Of a stretch of DNA of 64,000 nucleotides, positions 1-8,107 are shown piece by piece (position 1 is the first letter of the stretch; each line of letters starts with the position of its first letter). The translations under genes and the position numbers were made by a program. This DNA comes from Bacteroidales bacterium (GTDB lineage: Bacteria; Bacteroidota; Bacteroidia; Bacteroidales; WCHB1-69): positions 16,998 through 80,997 of the forward strand of contig JAEETJ010000010.1 in the NCBI GenBank assembly GCA_016290295.1. The letters are read 5' to 3'. Under the pieces are notes generated by a model that was given only the letters and a program-made list of their open reading frames with translations, ran no database searches and had not been told where the DNA came from.

Positions 1-426
1 AATTTTGGCCAGTGCATAGCCTTCGTTGGTGGGCTCCAAGGAGCCTGTCAGCAAATGCTCTTCTTTGATGGGTTGGGGTGCCATTTTCGGATAAATGCAA
101 GAACTACCCAAAAACAGCAGTTTCTTAACCTGATGTTCGTAGGCGGCATGTACCACATTGGCGGAAATCATGAGGTTGTCATACATGAAATGGGCGGGGT
201 AAGTGTTGTTGGCTAAAATTCCACCCACTTTGGCCGCTGCCAGAAATACATATTCTGGTTGTTCTTCATCAAAGAAACGGTTCACCTGTGCTTGATCTCT
301 TAGGTCCAATTCCTGATGGGAACGTGTGATGATATTGTTGTATTCGTAGCCTTCAAGACATCTCATAATGGCTGAACCGACTAAGCCTCGGTGTCCAGCC
401 ACATATATTTTCGCATTTTTTTCCAT
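1..426 (-). CDS. fcl: GDP-L-fucose synthase, C-terminus cut by window edge
   Basis: Catalyses epimerisation and reduction of GDP-4-keto-6-deoxy-mannose to GDP-L-fucose, the last step of the de novo pathway. Reading leftward from the ATG at 424-426 gives a protein starting [19 protein letters not shown]. This contains the Rossmann GxxGxxG (GHRGLVG) and, further on, the family segments AAAKVGG and LGSSCIYP. About 142 codons are present and no stop is reached, so the rest of the gene, including the YxxxK region, lies beyond the window. It starts 14 nt after the gmd stop, so the two form one operon. Identity is secure from the motifs and the gmd neighbour. Confidence 0.93.
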   Translation of the reverse strand, partial: MEKNAKIYVAGHRGLVGSAIMRCLEGYEYNNIITRSHQELDLRDQAQVNRFFDEEQPEYVFLAAAKVGGILANNTYPAHFMYDNLMISANVVHAAYEHQVKKLLFLGSSCIYPKMAPQPIKEEHLLTGSLEPTNEGYALAKI

Positions 427-440
427 TGTTAAACAATAGT

Positions 441-1490
441 TTAAAGGATTTTCAAGTCGTTTTGCACCATTCTTTTCACTAATTCCTTAAAAGGCGTTTT
501 AGTGGGATTCCAACCCAACAGTTGCTGTGCTTTGGTTGGATTACCAAGCAATTGATCCACTTCGGTGGGACGATAGAATTTGGGGTCAACTTCCACCAGA
601 ATGTTGCCAGTAGCTATATCTATGCCTTTTTCGTTCTCATTTTCCCCTTCCCAACGGAGCTGGATGCCGGCTTCGGCGAAAGCCAGGGTGCAGAACTCGC
701 GAACAGAATGCATTTCACCTGTGGCAATTACAAAATCCTCGGGCTTGTCGTGTTGCAGAATGAGCCACATGCATTCCACATAATCCTTGGCATAGCCCCA
801 ATCGCGCATGGCATTGAGATTGCCAAGATATAGTTTTTTCTGCTTGCCTTTGGCAATGCGGGCTGCCGCCATTGTGATTTTACGAGTCACAAAGGTTTCT
901 CCGCGGCGTTCACTCTCATGATTGAAAAGAATACCGTTGGCAGCGAACATACCATAAGCCTCGCGATAATTTTTAGTGATCCAGAAACCATACATTTTGG
1001 CTACACCATAGGGTGAACGCGGATAAAAGGGAGTGGTTTCGGATTGCGGAACTTCTTGTACTTTTCCATACAATTCGGAAGTGGATGCCTGATATATTTT
1101 GGTTTTCTTTTCCATGCCCAGCATGCGAACTGCTTCCAAAATGCGCAAGGTTCCGATGGCATCTGTATCAGCGGTATATTCAGGCACATCAAAAGAAACT
1201 TTGACATGTGATTGTGCCGCAAGGTTGTAAATTTCGTCAGGTTGTATAGATTGGATAATGCGAATCAGGGAAGACGAATCTGTCATGTCGCCATAATGCA
1301 GATTGATTTGGCGTTTTTGTTTCATGTCTTCAATCCATTCGTCTAAGTATAGATGCTCAATTCTGCCTGTGTTAAAATAGGAGGCACGACGCATAATGCC
1401 GTGAACCTCATATCCTTTTTCCAATAGGAACTCAGCCAAATAAGAGCCGTCTTGACCTGTGATACCCGTAATAAGAGCAGTTTTTTTCAT
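441..1490 (-). CDS. gmd: GDP-mannose 4,6-dehydratase
   Basis: Converts GDP-D-mannose to GDP-4-keto-6-deoxy-D-mannose, the first committed step to GDP-L-fucose. The 349-residue protein has the NAD(P) motif GITGQDG at residues 9-15, STSELYG near 137-142 and the catalytic YGVAK (Tyr161, Lys165). I chose the ATG at 1490 rather than a codon at 1511 because MKKTALITG is the normal family N-terminus. fcl follows 14 nt downstream. A TACATTTG box just upstream suggests the operon's own promoter, divergent from the kinase gene at 1657. GDP-fucose is used for surface glycans and for protein O-glycosylation in Bacteroidales. Confidence 0.97.
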   Translation of the reverse strand: MKKTALITGITGQDGSYLAEFLLEKGYEVHGIMRRASYFNTGRIEHLYLDEWIEDMKQKRQINLHYGDMTDSSSLIRIIQSIQPDEIYNLAAQSHVKVSFDVPEYTADTDAIGTLRILEAVRMLGMEKKTKIYQASTSELYGKVQEVPQSETTPFYPRSPYGVAKMYGFWITKNYREAYGMFAANGILFNHESERRGETFVTRKITMAAARIAKGKQKKLYLGNLNAMRDWGYAKDYVECMWLILQHDKPEDFVIATGEMHSVREFCTLAFAEAGIQLRWEGENENEKGIDIATGNILVEVDPKFYRPTEVDQLLGNPTKAQQLLGWNPTKTPFKELVKRMVQNDLKIL

Positions 1491-1508
1491 TGTGATGATT
1501 TTAATCTG

Positions 1509-1516
1509 CAAATGTA
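1509..1516 (-). promoter_or_regulatory. -7 promoter box for gmd-fcl
   Basis: On the minus strand this reads TACATTTG, matching the Bacteroidota -7 consensus TAnnTTTG, 18 nt upstream of the gmd ATG. No good -33 TTTG is visible at 19-21 nt spacing, so confidence is moderate. Confidence 0.5.
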
Positions 1517-1608
1517 CATAAAATTCTTGAGTAAATTGCAGACAGTGAAATTTTAATCTTGAGTTAAGATTTATTGTGTGCGTGCCCCAAAAAGATGCAA
1601 TAAATGGC

Positions 1609-1640
1609 TTTGTTTTATCAGTTGAAATTTTGTATTTTTG
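1609..1640 (+). promoter_or_regulatory. Bacteroidota promoter for the kinase-fucP-mutarotase genes
   Basis: A -33 TTTG at 1609-1612 is followed by a 20-nt spacer and a -7 box TATTTTTG at 1633-1640. This fits the phylum consensus TTTG-N19/21-TAnnTTTG. The start codon is only 16 nt further on, so the 5' leader would be very short. Confidence 0.7.
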
Positions 1641-1656
1641 CCCAAATTTTCATTGG

Positions 1657-2796
1657 ATGAAGAAGAAGGTTTTTGTAAGCGGTTGTTATGATATGCTCCA
1701 TAGTGGGCATGTCGCTTTTTTTGAAGAGGCGGCATCGTATGGTGATTTGTATGTCGGAATTGGTTCTGACAAGACCATCTTTGAGTTGAAAGGACGTAAG
1801 ACTGTTTGTCCAGAGGAAGAACGGCTGTATATGATCAAAGCTTTGCGCTGTGTTAAGGATGCATGGATAAGCAAAGGTAGCGGCATGTTGGATTTTTTGG
1901 AGGAATTGAAGGAACTCCATCCGGATATTTTCTTTGTGAATAGTGATGGTGCTTCCCCGTTAAAAGAAAATTTGTGTAAAGAGCTTGGCATCCAATATGT
2001 TGTCAGTCAGAGGTTGCCGCATGGTACTTTACCAGTTCGCTCTACCACTGCGCTGCGTCAACAATGTCATATTCCTTATCGTTTGGATTTGGCTGGAGGC
2101 TGGCTTGACCAGCCTTTTGTGAGCCAATATTGTCCAGGAGCGGTCCTTACTATCAACTTGGAACCTGATGTGCATTTTAATAGCCGCAGTGGCTTGAGTA
2201 CTTCCTCACGAAATGCTGCTATTGAAATGTGGGGCAACCAGTATCCCGCTGATGATCCTGAAAAATTGGCCAAAATGATTTTCCGCTATGAAAACAAACC
2301 GGGAACGCAGTATGTGAGTGGTAGCCAGGATGCTATCGGTATCGTTTTCCCGGGATTGAATCGTTTGGATTACAATAACGACTATTGGCCTTATCGTATT
2401 GAGTCAGTTTTGGATGATGATATTTTGGTTTTTATTGAACAACATATATGCATGTTGCCTCTTTTTCCTCGCAAACAGCAGTTTGATGTGTTGGCTGATA
2501 CTGAAATCAACGGGGAAAATGCCAAAGCCTTGAGTGTGGCAGCGGATGCGTGCTGGGATGCCATTTTGCGAAAAGACCTAAAGGCATGGGGTAATGCCAC
2601 CACAGATAGTTTTAATGCCCAAATTAAAATGTTTCCACACATGATTGATCCAGAGGTACTTCCAGTTCTTGAACAGCATAAAGACAAGGCTTTAGGATGG
2701 AAAATGTGCGGGGCTGGTGGAGGTGGCTATTTTGTTTTTATCAGTGAGCAACCCATTGAAAGTACCTTTGGAATCCATATCCGTAGAAGAATGTAA
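1657..2796 (+). CDS. Fused HxGH cytidylyltransferase / GHMP sugar kinase
   Basis: The 379-residue protein joins two activities. Residues 1-135 form a cytidylyltransferase-like fold with the nucleotide-binding HSGH (His15-His18) and a late RSTT segment. Residues 139-366 carry GHMP kinase motifs: motif 1 PYRLDLAGG (140-148), motif 2 SGLSTSS (178-184), GSQD (222-225) and motif 3 CGAGGGG (351-357). Motifs 1 and 2 are only about 30 residues apart, much closer than in typical GHMP kinases. The start is the ATG at 1657; upstream in-frame codons overlap the promoter. The FucP-like permease and mutarotase downstream suggest salvage of L-fucose or a related sugar into an activated nucleotide form. The exact substrate and nucleotide are inference. 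It is not the Fkp type of fucokinase/pyrophosphorylase. Confidence 0.8.
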   Translation: MKKKVFVSGCYDMLHSGHVAFFEEAASYGDLYVGIGSDKTIFELKGRKTVCPEEERLYMIKALRCVKDAWISKGSGMLDFLEELKELHPDIFFVNSDGASPLKENLCKELGIQYVVSQRLPHGTLPVRSTTALRQQCHIPYRLDLAGGWLDQPFVSQYCPGAVLTINLEPDVHFNSRSGLSTSSRNAAIEMWGNQYPADDPEKLAKMIFRYENKPGTQYVSGSQDAIGIVFPGLNRLDYNNDYWPYRIESVLDDDILVFIEQHICMLPLFPRKQQFDVLADTEINGENAKALSVAADACWDAILRKDLKAWGNATTDSFNAQIKMFPHMIDPEVLPVLEQHKDKALGWKMCGAGGGGYFVFISEQPIESTFGIHIRRRM

Positions 2797-2829
2797 ATTG
2801 TAAATAATCTGTTCAAAATCTGATTGTAC

Positions 2830-4053
2830 ATGAAGGTTCTCGAAAAAAAATATTTAGTACCTTTTATTCTGATCACCTCTCTCTTCTTTTTATGGGGTTT
2901 GGCCAATAATATGACCGACACACTGTTGGCGGCATTCAAACGCATTATGTCCATGAGCGATACCCAGACCTCTTTCATCCAGATGGCCTTTTATGGGGCC
3001 TATTTTTGCGTGGCTTTTCCAGCAGCATTGTTTATTCGCAAGCGATCTTACAAAGCGGGGGTAATATTAGGTTTGTGTTTGTATGCCATGGGGGCTATGT
3101 TATTCCTACCTGCAGCAAAGGTGGCCTCATATGGCTTTTATCTGGTAGCTATCTATGTCTTGGCTTGCGGTTGCAGTGTGCTGGAAACAACTGCCAATCC
3201 GTACATATTGAGCATGGGTGATCCTGAAACCGCCACCCGCCGACTGAATGTGGCGCAGGCGTTCAATCCTCTTGGATCCATCACGGGCATCCTGATCAGT
3301 CAGGCGTTTATTTTGAGCGATATTTCTCTATATTCTGTATCAGGAACTTATTTTGGCTTGGGGTGTGTGCTAGTGATGCTCATGGTGGTGATGCTTTGTG
3401 TGAAAATGCCTGAAGGGAAAGATGATACAACCAATGCGGACCAAAACAGTTGGAGAAGCTCTATCAGACGTTTGATCTCTAATAAGAAGTATTTGTTTGG
3501 TGTGGTGGCCCAGTTTTTCTATGTGGGAGCGCAAATCGGAGTGTGGAGTTTCACCATCCGTATCGTGATGAACGAGTTGGGTATTTTGGAGAAACCTGCG
3601 GCAACAATTTATCTGATTAGTATCATCGGTTTTTGTTTGTCCCGCTTTATATACACCTGGTTGATGAAATATTTCAAACCATCCAAATTATTGATATTCG
3701 GTTCGCTTCTTTCGCTGGTGTGTACGCTTTTGGTTGTGTTTACAGCAGGTACACAATGGTTTATGGTCATTGCATTAATATTGGTCAGTATGTTTATGAG
3801 CCTGATGTTTCCCACGATTTATGGCATTGCCTTGGGTGATGTGGAGAAGGAAAGTTGTGGCGGCTGTGCCGGAGATGCCAAAATTGGAGCCAGTGGCTTG
3901 ATTATGGCTATTTTGGGTGGAGCGGTTTTGACTCCCGTCCAGGGATTGGTGTCGGATGCTGTAGGTATTAATTGGTCCTATCTGGTACCAGCATTTTGCT
4001 TTGCGGTAGTATTGATGTATGCACTGTATGTGACCAGAATTGAAAAATGCTAA
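2830..4053 (+). CDS. fucP: L-fucose permease-like MFS transporter
   Basis: A 407-residue major facilitator protein with about 12 hydrophobic segments. It resembles the FucP family of L-fucose:H+ symporters: FFLWGLANNMTDTL in the first helix, then CGCSVLETTANPYI in the middle of the N-terminal half. The latter is a hallmark of the fucose/glucose/galactose porter family. I place the start at the ATG at 2830; the TTG at 2824 is less likely. It lies 33 nt after the kinase gene and 13 nt before the mutarotase, so it probably imports the sugar that these enzymes use. Related family members carry glucose or N-acetylglucosamine, so fucose specificity is inferred from context. Confidence 0.85.
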   Translation: MKVLEKKYLVPFILITSLFFLWGLANNMTDTLLAAFKRIMSMSDTQTSFIQMAFYGAYFCVAFPAALFIRKRSYKAGVILGLCLYAMGAMLFLPAAKVASYGFYLVAIYVLACGCSVLETTANPYILSMGDPETATRRLNVAQAFNPLGSITGILISQAFILSDISLYSVSGTYFGLGCVLVMLMVVMLCVKMPEGKDDTTNADQNSWRSSIRRLISNKKYLFGVVAQFFYVGAQIGVWSFTIRIVMNELGILEKPAATIYLISIIGFCLSRFIYTWLMKYFKPSKLLIFGSLLSLVCTLLVVFTAGTQWFMVIALILVSMFMSLMFPTIYGIALGDVEKESCGGCAGDAKIGASGLIMAILGGAVLTPVQGLVSDAVGINWSYLVPAFCFAVVLMYALYVTRIEKC

Positions 4054-4066
4054 TTAAAAAAATGCC

Positions 4067-4396
4067 ATGAAAAGATATTGTCAAACATTGAAATTACGTG
4101 ATGATTCGGAGTTGATTACTCAATATATAGAAGAGCACTCGCATGTGTGGCCTGAAATCAAGGCCGGTATACGAGAAGTTGGCATTTTGGATATGCAGAT
4201 ATACATTCACGGCAATACGCTGTTCATGATTGTAGATACAGTAGATGATTTTGACTGGGAGAAAGACAATGCCCGTTTAGCCACATTGCCTCGTCAAGCC
4301 GAGTGGGAAGCTTATATGTCACGATTCCAACAAGCAGAAAAAACTGCCACCTCAGCAGAGAAGTGGCAGTTGATGGAACGGATTTTTAAACTGTAG
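4067..4396 (+). CDS. L-rhamnose/L-fucose mutarotase family protein
   Basis: A 109-residue protein of the RhaM-like mutarotase family, which interconverts alpha and beta anomers of 6-deoxysugars. It has the expected small alpha/beta-barrel size, the N-terminal YCQTLKLRDD, the histidine-containing HSHVWPEI segment and a late NARLATLPRQAEW. Its place behind a fucose-type permease and a sugar kinase suggests that it supplies the kinase with the right anomer, probably of L-fucose. It ends 2 nt from the convergent YfhO-like gene. Its last 60 bases also contain a hairpin that, on the other strand, looks like the terminator of that convergent operon. Confidence 0.85.
   Translation: MKRYCQTLKLRDDSELITQYIEEHSHVWPEIKAGIREVGILDMQIYIHGNTLFMIVDTVDDFDWEKDNARLATLPRQAEWEAYMSRFQQAEKTATSAEKWQLMERIFKL
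4336..4370 (-). terminator. Rho-independent terminator of the YfhO operon, inside the mutarotase gene
   Basis: ACTGCCAC (4343-4350) and GTGGCAGT (4363-4370) form an 8-bp stem with a 12-nt loop. Read on the minus strand the stem is followed by six T residues (4343 to 4338). It sits about 30 nt past the YfhO stop codon and within the convergent gene. Confidence 0.6.
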
Positions 4397-4398
4397 TT

Positions 4399-6987
4399 TT
4401 AGGCTTGGATAGTGGAGTCTCTTTTTCTCCATTTGTATATGCCCCAACCACATCCTGCGAGGATAATTAGAATACATACAATTGTAGAAATATCACTGAT
4501 TTTGCATCCTATAATTCTTGCATGGGGTATGTAGTTGAACTCAATCTCGTGCTGACCAGCGGGCACTACCATCGTTCTCAAAATATAATCTGAACGGAAG
4601 TGAGGTACTTCTTGGCCATCAAGATGGGCAACCCAGCCGCCCTTGTCATAGAATACTTCCGAGAAAACTACTAGTTGCTCTTTGGCAGTATTTACTGTGT
4701 ATTTCAGTTTATTGGGCTTGCACAGGGTGTTGACTATTGTGGCGGTGGTATCCCGTGTAAAATCTTTGCCTTCCACATATTGCGCATATCGTTTATCAAC
4801 AATGGCCGTGTTTTTCAAATCTGTCTCCGCAAGAGCCAAAATCTCTTCATCGGGATTGGCTACGATTTTAGCCTCATTTACAAACCAAGCATTGCCAAAG
4901 TGATGTGGATTCTGTAGTGGTATTGTTTTTCCCTCACCTGTTGGAAGAATAAGGTATTTGGTATTTAGCATATTCAGTACTTGGAAAGAACTTGGATCAG
5001 TTGTTTGAAGATTACCTTGGGTTCTTACCACTTCTTTATACATCGCTTGCATTTGGTCAGCTATGTAGAAGTCAATCACATCCTGATAACGGCGTAGTTT
5101 AGCAGGGCTATAGCCACCGATGGACTTGTGGAAATAGGAGGTCTGTGATTCGTTGAACGTATTTGAAGCCAAATTGAGCACACGGTAATTGATGTCTGGA
5201 TCTTGGAGGATAGCATTATCTGTTTCTGTAGCTGTAATAGCATTCTCTACTTTCTTTTTAGAAACAAAATGATCATCGTTGAGGTAGCGTTGTGCTATAG
5301 GCCACATGTCTGCCAATACTAATACAATAAGGGAGACGCCGATAATCCATTCTTTTTTGATGGCATTTTTGTAATAAAGCGCCAAAATGCCAAAGGCAAG
5401 GCCGATGAATACCAATGAGCGGAAAGCATCTTTTATCAGCATGGATTCACGATAGCTGATGAGTATGCTCATGATACTGTCAATTCTGCCTTGATCGAAG
5501 CCGGCTGTCATAAGTTGTTGTTGGAAACTTGCATCGCCAATTCCAGTGAATGTGAATACAGTTTTACCGAGCAGCATCACTAATAGGCAAAGTCCAGCCG
5601 AGATAGAGGCACTTATCCAAGTGTACTTCCATGCTTTTTTCTTGTCTATGTTACCGCTAAAAATTTCTTTCAAGGCTAACATGCCGAGAAGGGGCATGGT
5701 CACCCCTGCAATGATGAGTGCCATAGAGGGCGTCCTGAATTTATTATACATGGGCAAATGATGAAACAACCACTCATTGATAGGCATAAGATGTCGTCCC
5801 CATGCCAAGATAAAAGAGATGATGACAGTGGCAATAATCCACCATTTTTCAGGACCTTTTACAACGAACAGACCGAGAATAAATAAAAAGCAGACAATTG
5901 CACCTACATATACAGGTCCGGCGGTAAAGGGTTGGTCTCCCCAATAAGTGGGTAAATATGGGGAGCCATAACCCACATTTCTTAGTTGACGGAAAGTTGG
6001 GTCGCTTTTATCTAGAAGGGTATGTCCGCTACCATAGCAATTGGGTACCAGCAGGGTGAAAGTCTCAGCCTTGCCGTAGCTCCAAGCGAATGCATAGTCG
6101 ATATTTAAGCCTGATTCATTTGGGGCAACCTCTGCATTTTGATTCTCATGATTTGGAATAATGGTTAGTTCCGATCCCCCTCGCATAGTGTCCTTGCTGT
6201 ATTCATATATAGGAATAATATTCCACATATATGTGCCAGCTACTATAATAGCTGTGGCAATTAATATGCAGGTGGCCACTATGAACGAGTGTTGTTTGTC
6301 GTTTTGCTTAACGTTCCCAATAATGTTATATATTAAATATGCAATTCCGATGCATAAAACAATAATCAGTGCATAGTATGTTATTTGTAAATGGTTGCAA
6401 ATGAGTAAAATGCCTGCAAATATTAAAGTCAAAATGCCTCCTAATACATATTTTTTGTTAAAAGTACATAAAATTCCGCCGATTAATGGTGGAATATAAG
6501 CCATAGCGTATGTTTTTGTAACATGTCCAGCGTCAATACTTATGAGATTGAAAGAAGCTAAACCGTATGCAATTGCACCAAGAACAGCTAACCATACAGT
6601 AGAGCCCATACTAATCATAAAGATATAGAATCCAATCAGTAAAGAGAAGAATATTGCAGCATGGAGAGTCGGGAGTCCAAAAGATAATACGTTTCGTATT
6701 TGGGCAAAAATATTAGGAATTTTTCCTTTATAACCTGAAGCGGCTGTGGTTAAGGGCATCCCGCTAAACATAGAATTTGTCCATTCTGTCAACTCTCCCG
6801 TTTCTTTCTCATAAGATCGGGCTTCTTGTAACATGCCATTGGCACTTTGGGTGTCACCTTGGGGCAAATCTTTGTTGTCAAAAATTACAGGACTGAAGTA
6901 AATAATTGTCAATAAGTACAAGAATAGTATCGCTCCAATATGGGGCAGGACTTTCATAAAAACTGTTTGTATGGATTTTTTTTTCAT
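4399..6987 (-). CDS. YfhO-family polytopic membrane protein
   Basis: An 862-residue protein with an N-terminal membrane helix, a conserved extracytoplasmic stretch around LPQGDTQSANGM, a dozen or more further hydrophobic segments, a large soluble region (about 570-810) and one last helix before a basic tail. This matches YfhO-type membrane proteins. Their fold resembles GT-C glycosyltransferases, and some members act in glycosylation of surface polymers. It is the last gene of the 14-gene minus-strand directon and follows the polysialyltransferase-like gene by 12 nt. A role in glycan assembly or sugar transfer on the outer face of the inner membrane is inferred; donor and acceptor are unknown. 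Confidence 0.8.
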   Translation of the reverse strand: MKKKSIQTVFMKVLPHIGAILFLYLLTIIYFSPVIFDNKDLPQGDTQSANGMLQEARSYEKETGELTEWTNSMFSGMPLTTAASGYKGKIPNIFAQIRNVLSFGLPTLHAAIFFSLLIGFYIFMISMGSTVWLAVLGAIAYGLASFNLISIDAGHVTKTYAMAYIPPLIGGILCTFNKKYVLGGILTLIFAGILLICNHLQITYYALIIVLCIGIAYLIYNIIGNVKQNDKQHSFIVATCILIATAIIVAGTYMWNIIPIYEYSKDTMRGGSELTIIPNHENQNAEVAPNESGLNIDYAFAWSYGKAETFTLLVPNCYGSGHTLLDKSDPTFRQLRNVGYGSPYLPTYWGDQPFTAGPVYVGAIVCFLFILGLFVVKGPEKWWIIATVIISFILAWGRHLMPINEWLFHHLPMYNKFRTPSMALIIAGVTMPLLGMLALKEIFSGNIDKKKAWKYTWISASISAGLCLLVMLLGKTVFTFTGIGDASFQQQLMTAGFDQGRIDSIMSILISYRESMLIKDAFRSLVFIGLAFGILALYYKNAIKKEWIIGVSLIVLVLADMWPIAQRYLNDDHFVSKKKVENAITATETDNAILQDPDINYRVLNLASNTFNESQTSYFHKSIGGYSPAKLRRYQDVIDFYIADQMQAMYKEVVRTQGNLQTTDPSSFQVLNMLNTKYLILPTGEGKTIPLQNPHHFGNAWFVNEAKIVANPDEEILALAETDLKNTAIVDKRYAQYVEGKDFTRDTTATIVNTLCKPNKLKYTVNTAKEQLVVFSEVFYDKGGWVAHLDGQEVPHFRSDYILRTMVVPAGQHEIEFNYIPHARIIGCKISDISTIVCILIILAGCGWGIYKWRKRDSTIQA

Positions 6988-6999
6988 ATTTGATAGATT

Positions 7000-8052
7000 T
7001 TAGATATTCATTGTTTTTGAGGATATGATTTGGATATTGTATTCGTTAAAACGTTTATTCAATTCTTCTAGTTGACTTTTATTAGGCATGTTTATATACT
7101 CGTTCTCGTCAAGTGATATGGAAATAATGTTTTTGCATAGTTTCATAGAGGCACAATTGAATAAAACAGATGATGCAAATCCCAAAATAGTCTCAACAGA
7201 ATTGGAAATCAATACTAGTTCTAAGGGATATGTAGTTCGCAAAATGACTATATTATTAGGTAACCATTGGTGAAACATTGTTTCTATAGGGTGAGGTGCG
7301 TAGTATATTGTATGATTCTTGTATGTGTTGATGATTTGAGTGATAATTTGTTGGTATGTGCCGAGTTTTGTAAATCCTAATTCCGCGTAAGGTTGTCCCA
7401 CTATCACTATCGCGTGATCTGTTATGGAAACTGATGGTAATTTGTGATGTTTGAAAAATAAATATTCATTTTTAATCAAGATGTCATCTTTTAATAATGG
7501 TAGTTGATAAATAGAAAAATAAGTTAGTTTTGGATACAACCATCTTCGGGTAATTGCTTTATAGTAACCCTGAATGAGTGTTGTTTTACTTTCTTCTTGT
7601 ACGAGAAGTTGACGTTCGTGCTGTACACGTTCTTTGGCATCTTCCAATACTCTTATTCCTTCATCAATTACGCAAAGCGTGCAATTGGAATTCTTATGTT
7701 GGGTGAGAAACACGATAGGTTTGACAATTATGTCTGTGACAACCCCGAAGAAACAGAAATCGAATTTTTTTGAGAATAAAATAAAAAAGAAAAATTTTAT
7801 ATAGGCTAAAATGTATCCCAAGAAGCGTAGTGGATTCTTGTTTGAAAGATATAAAGGGAGATGTATGATTTTTTTGAAATGCTGCCGAAACAAGGGCTCT
7901 TTTAGCATGTTTTCAATTTTCTTGATACGACTTGTTTGAGTGTTAAATTGTCCAATAATCAAATAATTCTCTGTACACTCAAGGTGATTTAAAGCCTCAA
8001 TGGCATTGATGAGTTGAATTTCAGTATTTATGATGGTGATGCTGCGTCTCAT
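7000..8052 (-). CDS. Polysialyltransferase/GT52-like glycosyltransferase
   Basis: A 350-residue protein with no signal peptide. The N-terminus has the pattern NTEIQLINAIEAL, like the 'sPLQLlNAlEa' opening of bacterial polysialyltransferase and lipooligosaccharide sialyltransferase families. Later come VIVGQPYAELG, an APHP segment (His-Pro) and ETILGFASSVLFNCA, matching the HP and Ser-rich motifs that bind CMP-sugars in those families. I moved the start to 8052, which removes a 65-bp overlap with the preceding gene and begins directly before the conserved fold. A pseudaminic acid operon lies nearby, so CMP-pseudaminic acid is a plausible donor. Family placement rests on motif likeness only. 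Confidence 0.6.
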   Translation of the reverse strand: MRRSITIINTEIQLINAIEALNHLECTENYLIIGQFNTQTSRIKKIENMLKEPLFRQHFKKIIHLPLYLSNKNPLRFLGYILAYIKFFFFILFSKKFDFCFFGVVTDIIVKPIVFLTQHKNSNCTLCVIDEGIRVLEDAKERVQHERQLLVQEESKTTLIQGYYKAITRRWLYPKLTYFSIYQLPLLKDDILIKNEYLFFKHHKLPSVSITDHAIVIVGQPYAELGFTKLGTYQQIITQIINTYKNHTIYYAPHPIETMFHQWLPNNIVILRTTYPLELVLISNSVETILGFASSVLFNCASMKLCKNIISISLDENEYINMPNKSQLEELNKRFNEYNIQIISSKTMNI

Positions 8053-8107
8053 GTCAGAAGTGAAAATTGATTGTATTTGAAAATTATATTCTTTTATAAT
8101 ACCTTGT

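Noticed and set aside
1657..2796. HldE-type heptose kinase/adenylyltransferase
   Set aside because: HldE has a ribokinase-fold kinase first and the nucleotidyltransferase second. Here the order is reversed and the kinase is of the GHMP type.
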